Numbered from the stretch's first letter, positions 35,700 to 43,987 are shown. The stretch is DNA of 64,000 nt from Oscillospiraceae bacterium (GCA_015067995.1 SVLJ01000006.1:1-64000), one strand, 5' to 3'. The notes: generated by a model from the letters alone, not told the origin. Program-made: numbers and translations.

Positions 35700-35728
35700 A
35701 TTATAAAAAGAATGCAGCGGCCTGTCAA
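35700..35728 (-). promoter_or_regulatory. Perfect consensus sigma-A promoter of the small peptide gene
   Basis: On the minus strand TTGACA (35723-35728), exactly 17 bp, and TATAAT (35700-35705). It is the only fully consensus promoter noticed in the window. Confidence 0.88.
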
Positions 35729-35789
35729 GTTGCATAAGCAACAGAAATTGACTTTGCAGGATTTTTTGGACAGAGTCTCCGGCGCGGAA

Positions 35790-35821
35790 AAGGGCAGGGC
35801 GGCGAGTGCCGTCCTGCCCTT
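35790..35821 (-). terminator. Terminator of the large SLH protein gene
   Basis: The stem AAGGGCAGG/CCTGCCCTT (35790-35798 with 35813-35821) has an inner CGGC/GCCG helix and is followed on the minus strand by a short T-run. Confidence 0.65.
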
Positions 35822-35837
35822 GGGGGATCAGATTTTG

Positions 35838-38800
35838 TTATTTCGTGAGATAACGGTACAGAATCGCCGCGAAGGCGCCGCGGGAGGAAGTGGCGGTGGG
35901 ACGCAGGGTGACGTCCTCGTATCCTTCCACGATGCCCTCGCTGACTGCCCATGCCATGGCGGCAGAAGCGTCGGCGGAGATGGCTGCGGCATCGGAAAAC
36001 TGTGCCAGAACGTCTGCGTCTGCTTCGGGTTTGCCGCAGGCGATCCACAGCATGGTGACAAATTCCTGACGGGTGGCAGGGGCACCGGGTTCCGTGCCGT
36101 CGGCAATGCTGTTGGCGACAGCCCATTCTCTGGCGTCGGCCATGCTGCCGGGATCTTCGCCGGTGATGAGGCGAGCCAGAACACGCCACACCTGCTGGCG
36201 GGTCACGGGGCTGACGCGGTCGAAGGTGGTCTCGGTGACGCCCTCCATCAGCTTCTGCTGATAGGCCCACCGGATGGCTTCGTAGAATGGGTGATCAGCC
36301 TCAACATCCGTAAAGGCCAGTACAAACCGGGCGTGTACGGTGACATCGCCGGCGGGCATGGTAAAGGAATAGACGCCGTCATTTTCCGAGACCTTTACTT
36401 CTGCGTTGTTATGGCGGATGACCGTCAGGTCTTCCAATACGTAGCCGGCGTCGGGGGTGAGGGTGAAGGTCACGGTCCTGCCGCGCCGATAGCGGGAGCC
36501 GTCGAGCTGGACAGTGCCGTTCTCCGCAGCTGCGGTGACCTCGTAACGGGTGGCCGCAGGGGAAGCGGGTGGGGCTTTGCTGATAATGGTAACGCTGTCT
36601 GTTTCACCGGTGATGCTGCCGGTGCCGCCGATGGTCAGGCTGGCGGAACCATCTGCATGGTTAACGGTGATGGTGTGCTTGCTTCCGGAGGTGTCCTCTG
36701 CGATCAGAGAGCCGCCGCCTTCATAGAATTCGTCATGGTACATGAAGACATGGGCGATGCCGCCGATGTTGTTCAGCCGGACGCTGTTTTCGTCCGCGGC
36801 GAGCGTGAAGGCGGTGGTTTCCTCAGAGGGCTCCAGCATGGCGTTATTGACAGAAATGGTCAGACTGCTGGCCTGCGCATTACCGCCGCTTCCGTTAGAG
36901 CCGCCGGCGGCGGTGATGCTGGCTCCTGTGCCGATCCAGGAGGTATGGCAGCTGTTGTCGCCGCCCATACCCGCGCCGCCATGGCCGCTGCCGCTGCCGG
37001 AGCCGCCGGTAAAGGTGGTTGTACCGCCGTATACATATACGCTGGCGGTGGCGCCTGCGCCGCCGTTTCCGTTGCTGCCGGGAACGGCGCTGCCACCAAT
37101 GGCGGTGACGCTGCCGCTGTCGATGCTCACCTCACCGTCAATGCCCGGTTCGCCGTCGTCACCGTTGCCGCCGCTGCCGCCGGTGGCGGTAACGGTGCCG
37201 GCGTCGTAGACACTCACGTTGCCAAGAATGCCTGCGTGGGTGGTACCGCTGGCGGTGACGCTGCCGCCGGATACCGTTACATCGCCGTAAATGCCCTCTG
37301 CACCGGTGGCGATGACTTCTGCGTCATCCACGGAAATGCTGCCTTCCACTGCGGGGGCATTATGACCGGTGACTGTGAGGACACCGCTGCCTTCCAGGTA
37401 GAGGGGATCCATATTGTAATGGACAAGCGCGGATGCGCCATCGCCGCCGGAGAGGACATTGCTGCCTTCCGCAATCAGAGAAATCTCTTCCGACGAAATG
37501 GTCAGTGCGCTGCCTGCCGCAGCCTCGATCCGCACATCCTTCAGGGTGATGGAGCAGCCGCTGGCTTCCACCGAGATCCTGTCAGAGGTGACGCCGGAGG
37601 TGGTGATCTCGTAGCTGCCCCTGGTATGGATGGTCAGAAGGCCGTTGTCTTCGTCATAGCTGATGCCATTGGGATTGCCGTACAGAGTGAAGCCGCCCAG
37701 CGTAAGGGTCTCGTGAGCTGCGCCTGCCAGATATTCGCCGTCGGCATTGGGCTGAAGGAGGGTCTCGCCTGCCCAGATGCTGCCGTTTTCACGGATGGTC
37801 ATGCCGTCAGCGTGGCTCTGCGCACGAATGATCTTTTTGGTGTTATCGTCGGCTTCGTAGATCACCAAGCCGCCTTCGTCCACGATAAGGTGCACATCGC
37901 CGGAAAGCTGACTGACAATCACGCCTTCCTGACGATTGTCCGCGGTGAAGGATGCGTTCTCAGCGGGGATGAGTTCCAGATCAAAGAAGATGCCCGAATC
38001 GTCTGTAAATGCTAAGGAGCTGGTGATGATCGAGTCCTGAATGCCGCTGGCGCGGAGTTTGCCGTCCTGCAGCTCCAGATAATAGCCGTCGGCATGATAG
38101 TACGTGGAGGTGTCTGCCGTCAGCTCCACCGTTCCGCCATTCCGGAGAGTGAAGGAGGTGTCTTTCACCGCGTCTGCCTGTCCTGTGCAGACGGTGATGG
38201 CGGAATCCGCGGCGATCTCCACCAAGGCGCGGAAATCGTCATCACCGGGATTGCCCCGGGTTTCCAGCGCACCGTTGATGATGGCGCTGCCGTCCACTGT
38301 GGCGATTCCGGTGGATTTGTCCATGGTAACGACAGTGCTGCCGGTGCCTTCCACCAGCACGTCGTTTGCCGTGACGGATTCCTCCTCATCCAACGCAATG
38401 GAGCCGCGGATGAGGGAGCTGACTGAGTGGTTGTTTTCGCCTTTACTGATTCTGAACTCCACTTCCGTACAGCCCTCTGCAAAATCATAGCCGTTGAAAA
38501 TATCCGTGTAATCGTCAGGTGCGCTGATTTTCAGGCTGCCGCTGGTGTGGGGGTACTCGGAGACTGGAGAGCCCAGAACCATGTGGAAATCCATGGTTAG
38601 GGAGGGATTTTGCACATCAGGGGTATACTCGTATAGGATGCCTGCCATGGTCAGGGCCGCCCCGTTCCCCAGTGTGACTGCGTTGTTGCGACCGCTTTCT
38701 CCGCATAGCAAAAGCGCAATGGTATCGGTGTTGTCCGATGCGGCCTGAAGGGTGCAGGCGTTGGTGTAGCCGCCGTCCCAGTAACTAAGGTACGCAAGCG

Positions 38801-39251
38801 TCAGCGTCTGACCCGGAGCCAACGTGGAGTCGGTGATTCCGGAGGTCATGACCACAAAGGTGCCGTCAGCCACATTGCTGTCTGCCAGCTGCACCATGGA
38901 TGCACCTTCCGACCGGGCGACATGGGTGACACGGTTGCCGCCGGGAACGGTGCTGTAGTCCACAACGGTCAGTGATGTGCCGGGAGCGAAGGTGATCTCA
39001 TGCTCCGCTGCGTTGTTGATGGTCAGCGTGTAGGCGTTATCGCCGTCTTTGTGTAAGTGAATGTTGTAGTGAGAGGCATCTGCCCCCTGTGTGGTGAGTG
39101 TGCCGTCTTCGGTCAGGTAGAAGATATCTTCCGAAAGCTGTGTGCCGCCCACGGAAACGCCGAAGCTGTTTTCCGCTGCCAGTGCCGATGCAGGCAGCAG
39201 GATCAGCGTCAGGGCAAGTGTCAGGATGATGCTGAGAATGCGTGTTTTCAT
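35838..39251 (-). CDS. Large S-layer-homology surface protein with beta-helix-like and Gly-rich regions
   Basis: A 1,137-aa exported protein. A signal peptide (1 to about 25, cleavage after ALA) is followed by roughly 650 residues of short repeated beta-strand patterns suggestive of a right-handed beta-helix. Then comes a Gly/Ser/Asn-rich segment (about 690-830) and an InlB B-repeat-like module (GTVQLDGSRYRRGRTVTFTL). Three SLH domains at about 982-1137 (FTDVEADHPFYEAIRWAYQQ, EWAVANSIADG, MAWAVSEGIVEGYEDVTLRP) bind pyruvylated secondary wall polymer. GGGAGGGAG precedes the ATG. It is monocistronic. An adhesin or carbohydrate-binding role is plausible; no catalytic motif is seen. Confidence 0.88.
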   Translation of the reverse strand: MKTRILSIILTLALTLILLPASALAAENSFGVSVGGTQLSEDIFYLTEDGTLTTQGADASHYNIHLHKDGDNAYTLTINNAAEHEITFAPGTSLTVVDYSTVPGGNRVTHVARSEGASMVQLADSNVADGTFVVMTSGITDSTLAPGQTLTLAYLSYWDGGYTNACTLQAASDNTDTIALLLCGESGRNNAVTLGNGAALTMAGILYEYTPDVQNPSLTMDFHMVLGSPVSEYPHTSGSLKISAPDDYTDIFNGYDFAEGCTEVEFRISKGENNHSVSSLIRGSIALDEEESVTANDVLVEGTGSTVVTMDKSTGIATVDGSAIINGALETRGNPGDDDFRALVEIAADSAITVCTGQADAVKDTSFTLRNGGTVELTADTSTYYHADGYYLELQDGKLRASGIQDSIITSSLAFTDDSGIFFDLELIPAENASFTADNRQEGVIVSQLSGDVHLIVDEGGLVIYEADDNTKKIIRAQSHADGMTIRENGSIWAGETLLQPNADGEYLAGAAHETLTLGGFTLYGNPNGISYDEDNGLLTIHTRGSYEITTSGVTSDRISVEASGCSITLKDVRIEAAAGSALTISSEEISLIAEGSNVLSGGDGASALVHYNMDPLYLEGSGVLTVTGHNAPAVEGSISVDDAEVIATGAEGIYGDVTVSGGSVTASGTTHAGILGNVSVYDAGTVTATGGSGGNGDDGEPGIDGEVSIDSGSVTAIGGSAVPGSNGNGGAGATASVYVYGGTTTFTGGSGSGSGHGGAGMGGDNSCHTSWIGTGASITAAGGSNGSGGNAQASSLTISVNNAMLEPSEETTAFTLAADENSVRLNNIGGIAHVFMYHDEFYEGGGSLIAEDTSGSKHTITVNHADGSASLTIGGTGSITGETDSVTIISKAPPASPAATRYEVTAAAENGTVQLDGSRYRRGRTVTFTLTPDAGYVLEDLTVIRHNNAEVKVSENDGVYSFTMPAGDVTVHARFVLAFTDVEADHPFYEAIRWAYQQKLMEGVTETTFDRVSPVTRQQVWRVLARLITGEDPGSMADAREWAVANSIADGTEPGAPATRQEFVTMLWIACGKPEADADVLAQFSDAAAISADASAAMAWAVSEGIVEGYEDVTLRPTATSSRGAFAAILYRYLTK

Positions 39252-39349
39252 AGAGCTCCCTCCCTGGGTGAGTATGGCAATAATTATAATAGAAAGGAGG
39301 GGATGAACACAATAAAAAAAGAAAGGTTACAGAAAATTTTAACAAATGC

Positions 39350-39383
39350 AAAAACAACGGCCTCCGCACAGCGGAGACCGTTG
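39350..39383 (-). terminator. Terminator of ilvA
   Basis: CAACGG-C-CTCCGC pairs with GCGGAG-A-CCGTTG (39355-39367 with 39371-39383). The minus strand continues with TTTTT. Confidence 0.75.
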
Positions 39384-39400
39384 TCAATATCGTGATAGGC

Positions 39401-40594
39401 TCAGTGCTGGAGCAGCTGATAGCCGTTGGAGATCAGCGCCTGCTCAATGTCGTCCACGTGCTGAGCGTTGCGGGTCTCCAGAACCATGGAGATCAGGCAG
39501 AAGTGTACGTTTGCCTCCTTGCCTTCGCGTGAGTGGTTGACGCTGATGACGTTGGCACCGGTGCGGGAGACGATCTGCAGCAGCTGCACCAGACTGCCGG
39601 GCTTGTCGGACACCTTGGTGGTGAATTCCACAATGCGGCCGGACTTACTGAGACCCTTGGTGATGACACGGGAGAGAGTGGTAACATCCACGTTGCCGCC
39701 GGAGACCACACAGACGGTCTTGCGATCCACTACGTTCACCTTGCCGAACATGACGGCGGCTACGGTAGTGGCACCGGCACCCTCGGCCACGGTCTTCTGG
39801 TCTTCCATCAGAGCCAGGATGGCGGTGGCGATCTCATCGTCCTTGACGGTGACGATTTCGTCCACATACTTCTGGCACAGCGCAAAGGTCAGGTCGCCGG
39901 GGCGCTTCACGGCAATACCGTCGGCAATAGTGGAGACAGAGGGCAGCTCCAGAATGTCACCGTTCTGGCGGGAGGAATACATGGAGGCGGCGCCTGCAGC
40001 CTGCACGCCGATGACCTTGCAGGAGGGCTTCAAAGCCTTGATGGCAAAGGCGATGCCGCTGATGAGCCCGCCGCCGCCGATGGGAACCACCACCTGCTCC
40101 ACCTCGGGCAGCTGCTCCAGAATCTCCAGACCAATGGTGCCCTGACCGGCGATCACATAGGGGTCGTTAAAGGGATGGGCAAAGCTGTAACCCTTTTCTT
40201 CTGCCAGACGGGCGGCTTCCTTGGCGGCGTCATCATACACGCCGGGAACCAGCACTACTTCTGCACCGTAATTCTTGGTGGCCTCTACCTTGCTGAGAGG
40301 TGCGCCTGCAGGCATGCAGATCACAGACTTGATGCCCAAGGTGGTAGCGGACAGGGCAATGCCCTGCGCATGGTTGCCGGCAGAGCAGGCAATGACGCCG
40401 CGTTCACGCTCCTCCTGAGACAGGGAGCGGATCTTGTTGTAGGCGCCGCGCAGCTTGAAGGCACCGGTCTTCTGCAGGTTCTCTGCCTTGATGTATACAT
40501 TCTTGCCCAGATTCTTTGCTTCGTTCAGCGGAGTGACGCGGGCTACGCCATTCAGAGCCTCTCTGGCCTCCTGAATCATTTCCAAAGTCAGCAT
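39401..40594 (-). CDS. ilvA: Threonine ammonia-lyase (threonine dehydratase)
   Basis: A 397-aa PLP enzyme deaminating threonine to 2-oxobutyrate, feeding isoleucine synthesis or fermentation to propionate. The PLP lysine is K47 in KTGAFKLRG, the phosphate-binding glycine loop is PIGGGGLISG, and a single ACT-like regulatory domain lies at about 325-397. This is the shorter class (about 400 aa) shared by IlvA of Firmicutes and catabolic TdcB with an ACT extension; allosteric behaviour cannot be told from sequence. AAGGAGG precedes the ATG. A 93-nt leader contains a GCGGAC/GTCCGC hairpin (40657-40684). Confidence 0.94.
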   Translation of the reverse strand: MLTLEMIQEAREALNGVARVTPLNEAKNLGKNVYIKAENLQKTGAFKLRGAYNKIRSLSQEERERGVIACSAGNHAQGIALSATTLGIKSVICMPAGAPLSKVEATKNYGAEVVLVPGVYDDAAKEAARLAEEKGYSFAHPFNDPYVIAGQGTIGLEILEQLPEVEQVVVPIGGGGLISGIAFAIKALKPSCKVIGVQAAGAASMYSSRQNGDILELPSVSTIADGIAVKRPGDLTFALCQKYVDEIVTVKDDEIATAILALMEDQKTVAEGAGATTVAAVMFGKVNVVDRKTVCVVSGGNVDVTTLSRVITKGLSKSGRIVEFTTKVSDKPGSLVQLLQIVSRTGANVISVNHSREGKEANVHFCLISMVLETRNAQHVDDIEQALISNGYQLLQH

Positions 40595-40693
40595 GTGGTT
40601 TCCTCCTTATAATTGCCGTCCGTTATCCGGCGCGGAAAGATATGTGTATCCAATGAGCGGACGTATAAACGTTTTTCTGTCCGCAACATAGGC

Positions 40694-40722
40694 ATTATAC
40701 AGAAAGCTGTCGAAGGATGCAA
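40694..40722 (-). promoter_or_regulatory. Sigma-A promoter of ilvA
   Basis: On the minus strand TTGCAT (40717-40722), a 17-bp spacer and TATAAT (40694-40699). Confidence 0.75.
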
Positions 40723-40752
40723 GATGTTTTTGTGATTTTTTTGGCAAAATCA

Positions 40753-41033
40753 TCATTCAAGATTCAAACGACGCTTCAGCATGAATGCAGTGAGAAAATA
40801 GTAGACGGCACCCTGCAGAAGGGAGGCGGATGCAGACAGAAGCATGGTTACATGGAAATACCCCGTGGCATTGGCGCTTGCGGGCCAGTCCGGCGTCATT
40901 CCCAAAAGACTGTTGGCGAGTATCGGAACAGAAGCCCTGTGATGCGGCCCGGCTCGAGCCGAATGCTCACATCAGCGAGAGCGTCGACAGAGCCGAAGCG
41001 CTTTCCGAGACCGCTGCATTCCAGTACGGGCAT
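40753..41033 (-). pseudogene. Deletion remnant of an ABC transporter: ATPase N-terminus joined to permease C-terminus
   Basis: The ATG at 41033, with AAGGAGGG upstream, opens a typical ABC-ATPase start (MPVLECSGLGKRFGSVDALA, then SIRLEPGRITGLL). Just where the Walker A motif should follow, the frame changes and stops at 40896. In another frame, from about 40926 to the TGA at 40753-40755, the sequence reads as the C-terminal end of a polytopic permease (SLLGMTPDWP, then TMLLSASASLLQGAVYYFLT, ending KRRLNLE). A single internal deletion of a two-gene ATPase-permease operon, with a junction near 40928, explains both. The gene is not functional. Confidence 0.75.
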
Positions 41034-41077
41034 GGTTGCGATCCCTCCTTTACCAAAATATCTTAACAATTTTATCA

Positions 41078-41102
41078 TATCACAAAGCAGGAAAATGTGA
41101 TA
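41078..41102. repeat. TATCACA-N11-TGTGATA inverted repeat (candidate operator)
   Basis: A perfect 7-bp inverted repeat with an 11-bp spacer lies in the divergent region between the decayed ABC operon and the small membrane protein gene. Centre-to-centre spacing of the half sites is 18 bp. It overlaps a weak minus-strand promoter (TTGTGA-17-GATATT). It could be the operator of a regulator lost with the transporter. Confidence 0.5.
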
Positions 41103-41149
41103 GAGTGGATGAAAAGATAAATCAGATATTTGACAAGGAGTGTGATCGT

Positions 41150-41485
41150 ATGAAAAAACGAATGGCCTGGGTGATTTCCGCGGCGGTTTTGATGATCGGT
41201 TTTCCGTGGCTTGCGGTAACATTTGCAGGCAGTGCGGGGATGGCGGTTTGCTTTATACTGTTTTTTGCGGTCAATCCTCTGTTTGCCGCGGTGTGCGGTG
41301 CCTTTGCCGGTAAGGATGTCAGGCAATTATGGATACTTCCCGTAATCACCGCAGGACTTTTTTTGGCAGGTGCATGGCTGTTCTTTGACATGGGGGAGCC
41401 TGCGTTCCTGCTGTATGGTGGCTGTTATTTCGCAATCGGCATCCTCGCTATGCTGATTCGTTCTTTTGTGAGTAGGCAGCGATAA
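41150..41485 (+). CDS. Small polytopic membrane protein of unknown function
   Basis: A 111-aa protein with a short basic N-terminus (MKKRMAW) and four hydrophobic segments that fill most of its length, ending FVSRQR. AAGGAG lies nine bases before the ATG at 41150; an earlier in-frame methionine at 41036 lacks an RBS. It sits 73 nt before the ECF sigma factor and may share its control. No family is recognised. Confidence 0.72.
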   Translation: MKKRMAWVISAAVLMIGFPWLAVTFAGSAGMAVCFILFFAVNPLFAAVCGAFAGKDVRQLWILPVITAGLFLAGAWLFFDMGEPAFLLYGGCYFAIGILAMLIRSFVSRQR

Positions 41486-41501
41486 AAATTTTTGCAAAAG
41501 C

Positions 41502-41527
41502 TGTAAGGTTTTCCGGATTTGGCCGTC
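41502..41527 (+). promoter_or_regulatory. Candidate ECF-type autoregulatory promoter of the sigma/anti-sigma operon
   Basis: TGTAAG (41502-41507), a 16-bp spacer and CGTC (41524-41527), resembling the TGAAAC/TGTAAC...CGTC form recognised by Bacillus ECF sigma factors. It lies 31 nt upstream of the sigma-factor start. Confidence 0.5.
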
Positions 41528-41558
41528 CTATAGGCAAAGAGGGAAAGGAGGCGGCGAA

Positions 41559-42062
41559 ATGACGGAGTTTGAGAAGATTTACAGCACCTATTTTCATGAT
41601 GTATTTCTGTATATTCGCCGCCTTTCCGGTGACACGCATATGGCGGAGGAGGTCACCAGTGAAACCTTTTTGAGGGCTATGGGTTCCATGGGAAAATTCC
41701 GCGGCGAATGTGATATCCGGGTGTGGCTGTGTCAGATCGCTAAAAACTGTTACTACGATCAGTTGAAGAAGAGTGGTCGGACAGCAACTGCCGAGGAGGC
41801 TGCGCTGGTGCAGATGCCGGATCCGGAGGGATCGCCGGAAGAGATGCTTCTTCGGCAGGAAGATACGGAAAGGCTGCGACAGATACTCCACGATATCCCG
41901 GAACCGTACAAGGAAGTGTTCATGTGGCGGGTGTTTGCAGAACTGAGCTTTCAGCAGATCGGACAGATCTTCGGCAAAACGGAGAATTGGGCCTGTGTGA
42001 CCTATCATCGGGCCAGGAACAAAATACGAAGCAGAATGGAGGGCGGCAAGTATGCGGAATGA
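41559..42062 (+). CDS. ECF-type RNA polymerase sigma factor
   Basis: A 167-aa sigma-70-family factor with only regions 2 and 4. Region 2 contains YSTYFHDVFLYIRRLSGDTH and VTSETFLRAM; region 4 contains the HTH LSFQQIGQIFGKTENWACVTYHRA. AAAGGAGG precedes the ATG. The stop overlaps the anti-sigma start by 11 nt, the usual paired arrangement. The stimulus is unknown but is probably envelope-related, given the membrane-bound partner. Confidence 0.92.
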   Translation: MTEFEKIYSTYFHDVFLYIRRLSGDTHMAEEVTSETFLRAMGSMGKFRGECDIRVWLCQIAKNCYYDQLKKSGRTATAEEAALVQMPDPEGSPEEMLLRQEDTERLRQILHDIPEPYKEVFMWRVFAELSFQQIGQIFGKTENWACVTYHRARNKIRSRMEGGKYAE

Positions 42063-42732
42063 ATGCAATATCGTGCGTGATCTTCTGCCTCTCTACGCAG
42101 AGGACATTGCCAGTGCCGACTCCGAGGCATTTGTAGAGGAGCATCTGGCAGAGTGTGAGGCATGCCGTCGGGAACTGGCGTATTTGCGTGAAGGCAGCGG
42201 TATCGCAGCTGCAAAGGAGTCCGTTGCTTCTCGGAAAGCAGAGGCAAGACTTCTGAAAAAGCTGGCGCGGCAGTGGAATGTGCGGCGGATGATCTTCCCG
42301 GCTCTGCTGGCGGTGAGCGCTGTGATGATCTGGAGCTGGTTTCATGTCAGCGGCAGTGAGATCGACTTGGTGAAGGATATCCACACCGGCTGCACGGTGA
42401 CGGTGGCCAGCTATGAGCATATGAAGTGGGAAGAGCGGGTGACCTATACGCTGGAAGCTGAGCAGATCCTGCGGCTGCGTGATCTGTTGCTGAGTACCAC
42501 CTTTGTCCGTGACCCGGCAAAGATCAAATATGGCTTCGATGCGGATCAGTACGATATCCGGATCGACTTCAACAATGGACAGGACTTTTTAGGATTCTCC
42601 TGCGCAGGAGACGATCACCTCACGGTATCCGGGGGGAATATAGACGGATTCCTGAATATTTACAACAAAGCATGGCGTGAGAGTCTGCTGGCGATCCTTG
42701 CGGAATGCGAGGGCGTACCGGCAAGCAAGTAA
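42052..42732 (+). CDS. Zinc-binding (ZAS-type) transmembrane anti-sigma factor
   Basis: A 226-aa protein. The N-terminal cytoplasmic anti-sigma domain has Cys5 and H31-x3-C35-x2-C38 (EHLAECEACRREL), the zinc-binding anti-sigma motif. One transmembrane helix (about 80-98) leads to an extracytoplasmic domain of ~125 residues with no known fold that I recognise. It overlaps the ECF sigma gene by 11 nt and is translationally coupled to it, as expected for a sigma factor and its membrane-bound inhibitor. Confidence 0.9.
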   Translation: MRNECNIVRDLLPLYAEDIASADSEAFVEEHLAECEACRRELAYLREGSGIAAAKESVASRKAEARLLKKLARQWNVRRMIFPALLAVSAVMIWSWFHVSGSEIDLVKDIHTGCTVTVASYEHMKWEERVTYTLEAEQILRLRDLLLSTTFVRDPAKIKYGFDADQYDIRIDFNNGQDFLGFSCAGDDHLTVSGGNIDGFLNIYNKAWRESLLAILAECEGVPASK

Positions 42733-42737
42733 AACAA

Positions 42738-42766
42738 AGGGTCTGCCGCAGTATGCGGCAGACCCT
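42738..42766. terminator. Bidirectional terminator
   Basis: A 13-bp perfect stem AGGGTCTGCCGCA/TGCGGCAGACCCT with a 3-nt loop between convergent genes. Confidence 0.8.
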
Positions 42767-42772
42767 GAAATG

Positions 42773-43987
42773 CTATTTGCGGACAGATTCAATGAGCCGG
42801 CGGAAATCCGCTTCGCTCCAGACCACGGGGACGGGGTAGAGGGGATTGGCTTCTTTCCTTGCCCACGCCACCATGTGGTCGATGTCCTTTGTCCGGATCA
42901 TGTCGAAGGCATCCGGCAGACCCATTTTCCGGTTGGTGTCCTCAATCCACCGGAGGAAGGCATCTGCCTTTTCCGCGTCGCTGGCGCCGGAAATACCGCA
43001 GACGTCGGCCAGTTCTGCCAGCCGCCGGTGGACGGCGGCGCCGTAAGCGCGCATCACATGGGGCAGCAGTACCGCCATGGCAAGGCCGTGAGCCACACCG
43101 TAGAGACCGCCCAGCGTGTGGCCGATGGCGTGGACGTACCCCACACAGCCCCGGGTAAAGGCGCGGCCTGCGTAAAAGGCTGCCCGCTGCATGTTCTGGC
43201 GAGATTCCAGATCACTGCCGTTTTCAAAGGCTGTCAGGAGATTGTCGTGGATCAGCCGGACGGCTTCCCGGGCAAGCTCGTTTTCCAGTTTGGTATTGTA
43301 GGTGTGGTTGGTATAGGCCTCCACGGCGTGTGCCAGCGCATCCATGCCGGTGGTGGCAGTGGTATCGGGCGGCAGCGCCACTGTCAGCTCGGGATCCAGC
43401 ACGGCGTATCTGGGGATCAGGAACGGATCGTTGATGGCGGCTTTCCGGTGGGTGGCGGAGTCGGTGATGACAGCGGCTACGGTGGTCTCCGAGCCGGCAC
43501 CGGCGGTGGTGGGGATGGCAATGAAGGGTGGAACGGGGCGATGCACCTTCAGAAGTCCCTGCAGCTGCGCCACGCTTTTACGGGGATGCACCGCCTTGGC
43601 GGCGATGCCTTTGGCACAGTCGATGCGGGAGCCGCCGCCCACGGCCACGATGGCCCGGCAGTCGTGGTCGCGGTAGGCCCGATAGCCCCGCTCCACATCG
43701 TCGGAGGTGGGATCGGGGTGCTGGAAGGTCTGCAGGGCATACCGGATGCCCCAGACGTCAAAGCTGTCCAGCATGGACTGCACCTGACCGCGGCGTACCA
43801 TGCCTGCACCTGTGACCACCAGCACGTCATTGATATTCTTTTCTTTCAGGAAAGCGCCCAGCTCCCGAAGCTTGCCGGGACCCTCCAGATATTCCGGCAT
43901 CCGATACCCCATGAAATGATTGCCGATTTTCAGAACCCTCTGGAATGTGCGGCACCAGATGACTTCCAGTCGGTGGGAAAGGGACAT
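42773..43987 (-). CDS. Iron-containing alcohol dehydrogenase
   Basis: A 404-aa member of the type III (Fe) alcohol dehydrogenase family. NAD-binding GGGSRIDCAKGIA and TTAGAGSETT regions lie in the N-terminal domain. Metal-binding residues are in GMDALAHAVEAY and the later GGLYGVAHGLAMAVLLPHVM. AAAGGAGG precedes the ATG. It follows the HAD gene by 33 nt on the same strand. Candidate substrates include short-chain alcohols, 1,3-propanediol or butanol; nothing locally decides. Confidence 0.9.
   Translation of the reverse strand: MSLSHRLEVIWCRTFQRVLKIGNHFMGYRMPEYLEGPGKLRELGAFLKEKNINDVLVVTGAGMVRRGQVQSMLDSFDVWGIRYALQTFQHPDPTSDDVERGYRAYRDHDCRAIVAVGGGSRIDCAKGIAAKAVHPRKSVAQLQGLLKVHRPVPPFIAIPTTAGAGSETTVAAVITDSATHRKAAINDPFLIPRYAVLDPELTVALPPDTTATTGMDALAHAVEAYTNHTYNTKLENELAREAVRLIHDNLLTAFENGSDLESRQNMQRAAFYAGRAFTRGCVGYVHAIGHTLGGLYGVAHGLAMAVLLPHVMRAYGAAVHRRLAELADVCGISGASDAEKADAFLRWIEDTNRKMGLPDAFDMIRTKDIDHMVAWARKEANPLYPVPVVWSEADFRRLIESVRK

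Noticed and set aside
36850..37260. Short-period GC-rich repeats as a possible CRISPR or VNTR array
   Set aside because: The repetition comes from Gly/Ser codons of the SLH protein. There are no equal spacers or conserved direct repeats, and no CRISPR array was seen anywhere in the window.
35712..38015. 767-codon plus-strand open frame over the SLH protein
   Set aside because: It is an antisense shadow of the Gly-rich SLH gene, with Ala/Gly repeats but no RBS or family signature.
40657..40684. ilvA leader hairpin as a T-box or leader-peptide attenuator
   Set aside because: There is no T-box core sequence, no anti-terminator alternative with a T-run and no short Ile/Val/Leu-rich frame, so only a simple hairpin can be claimed.
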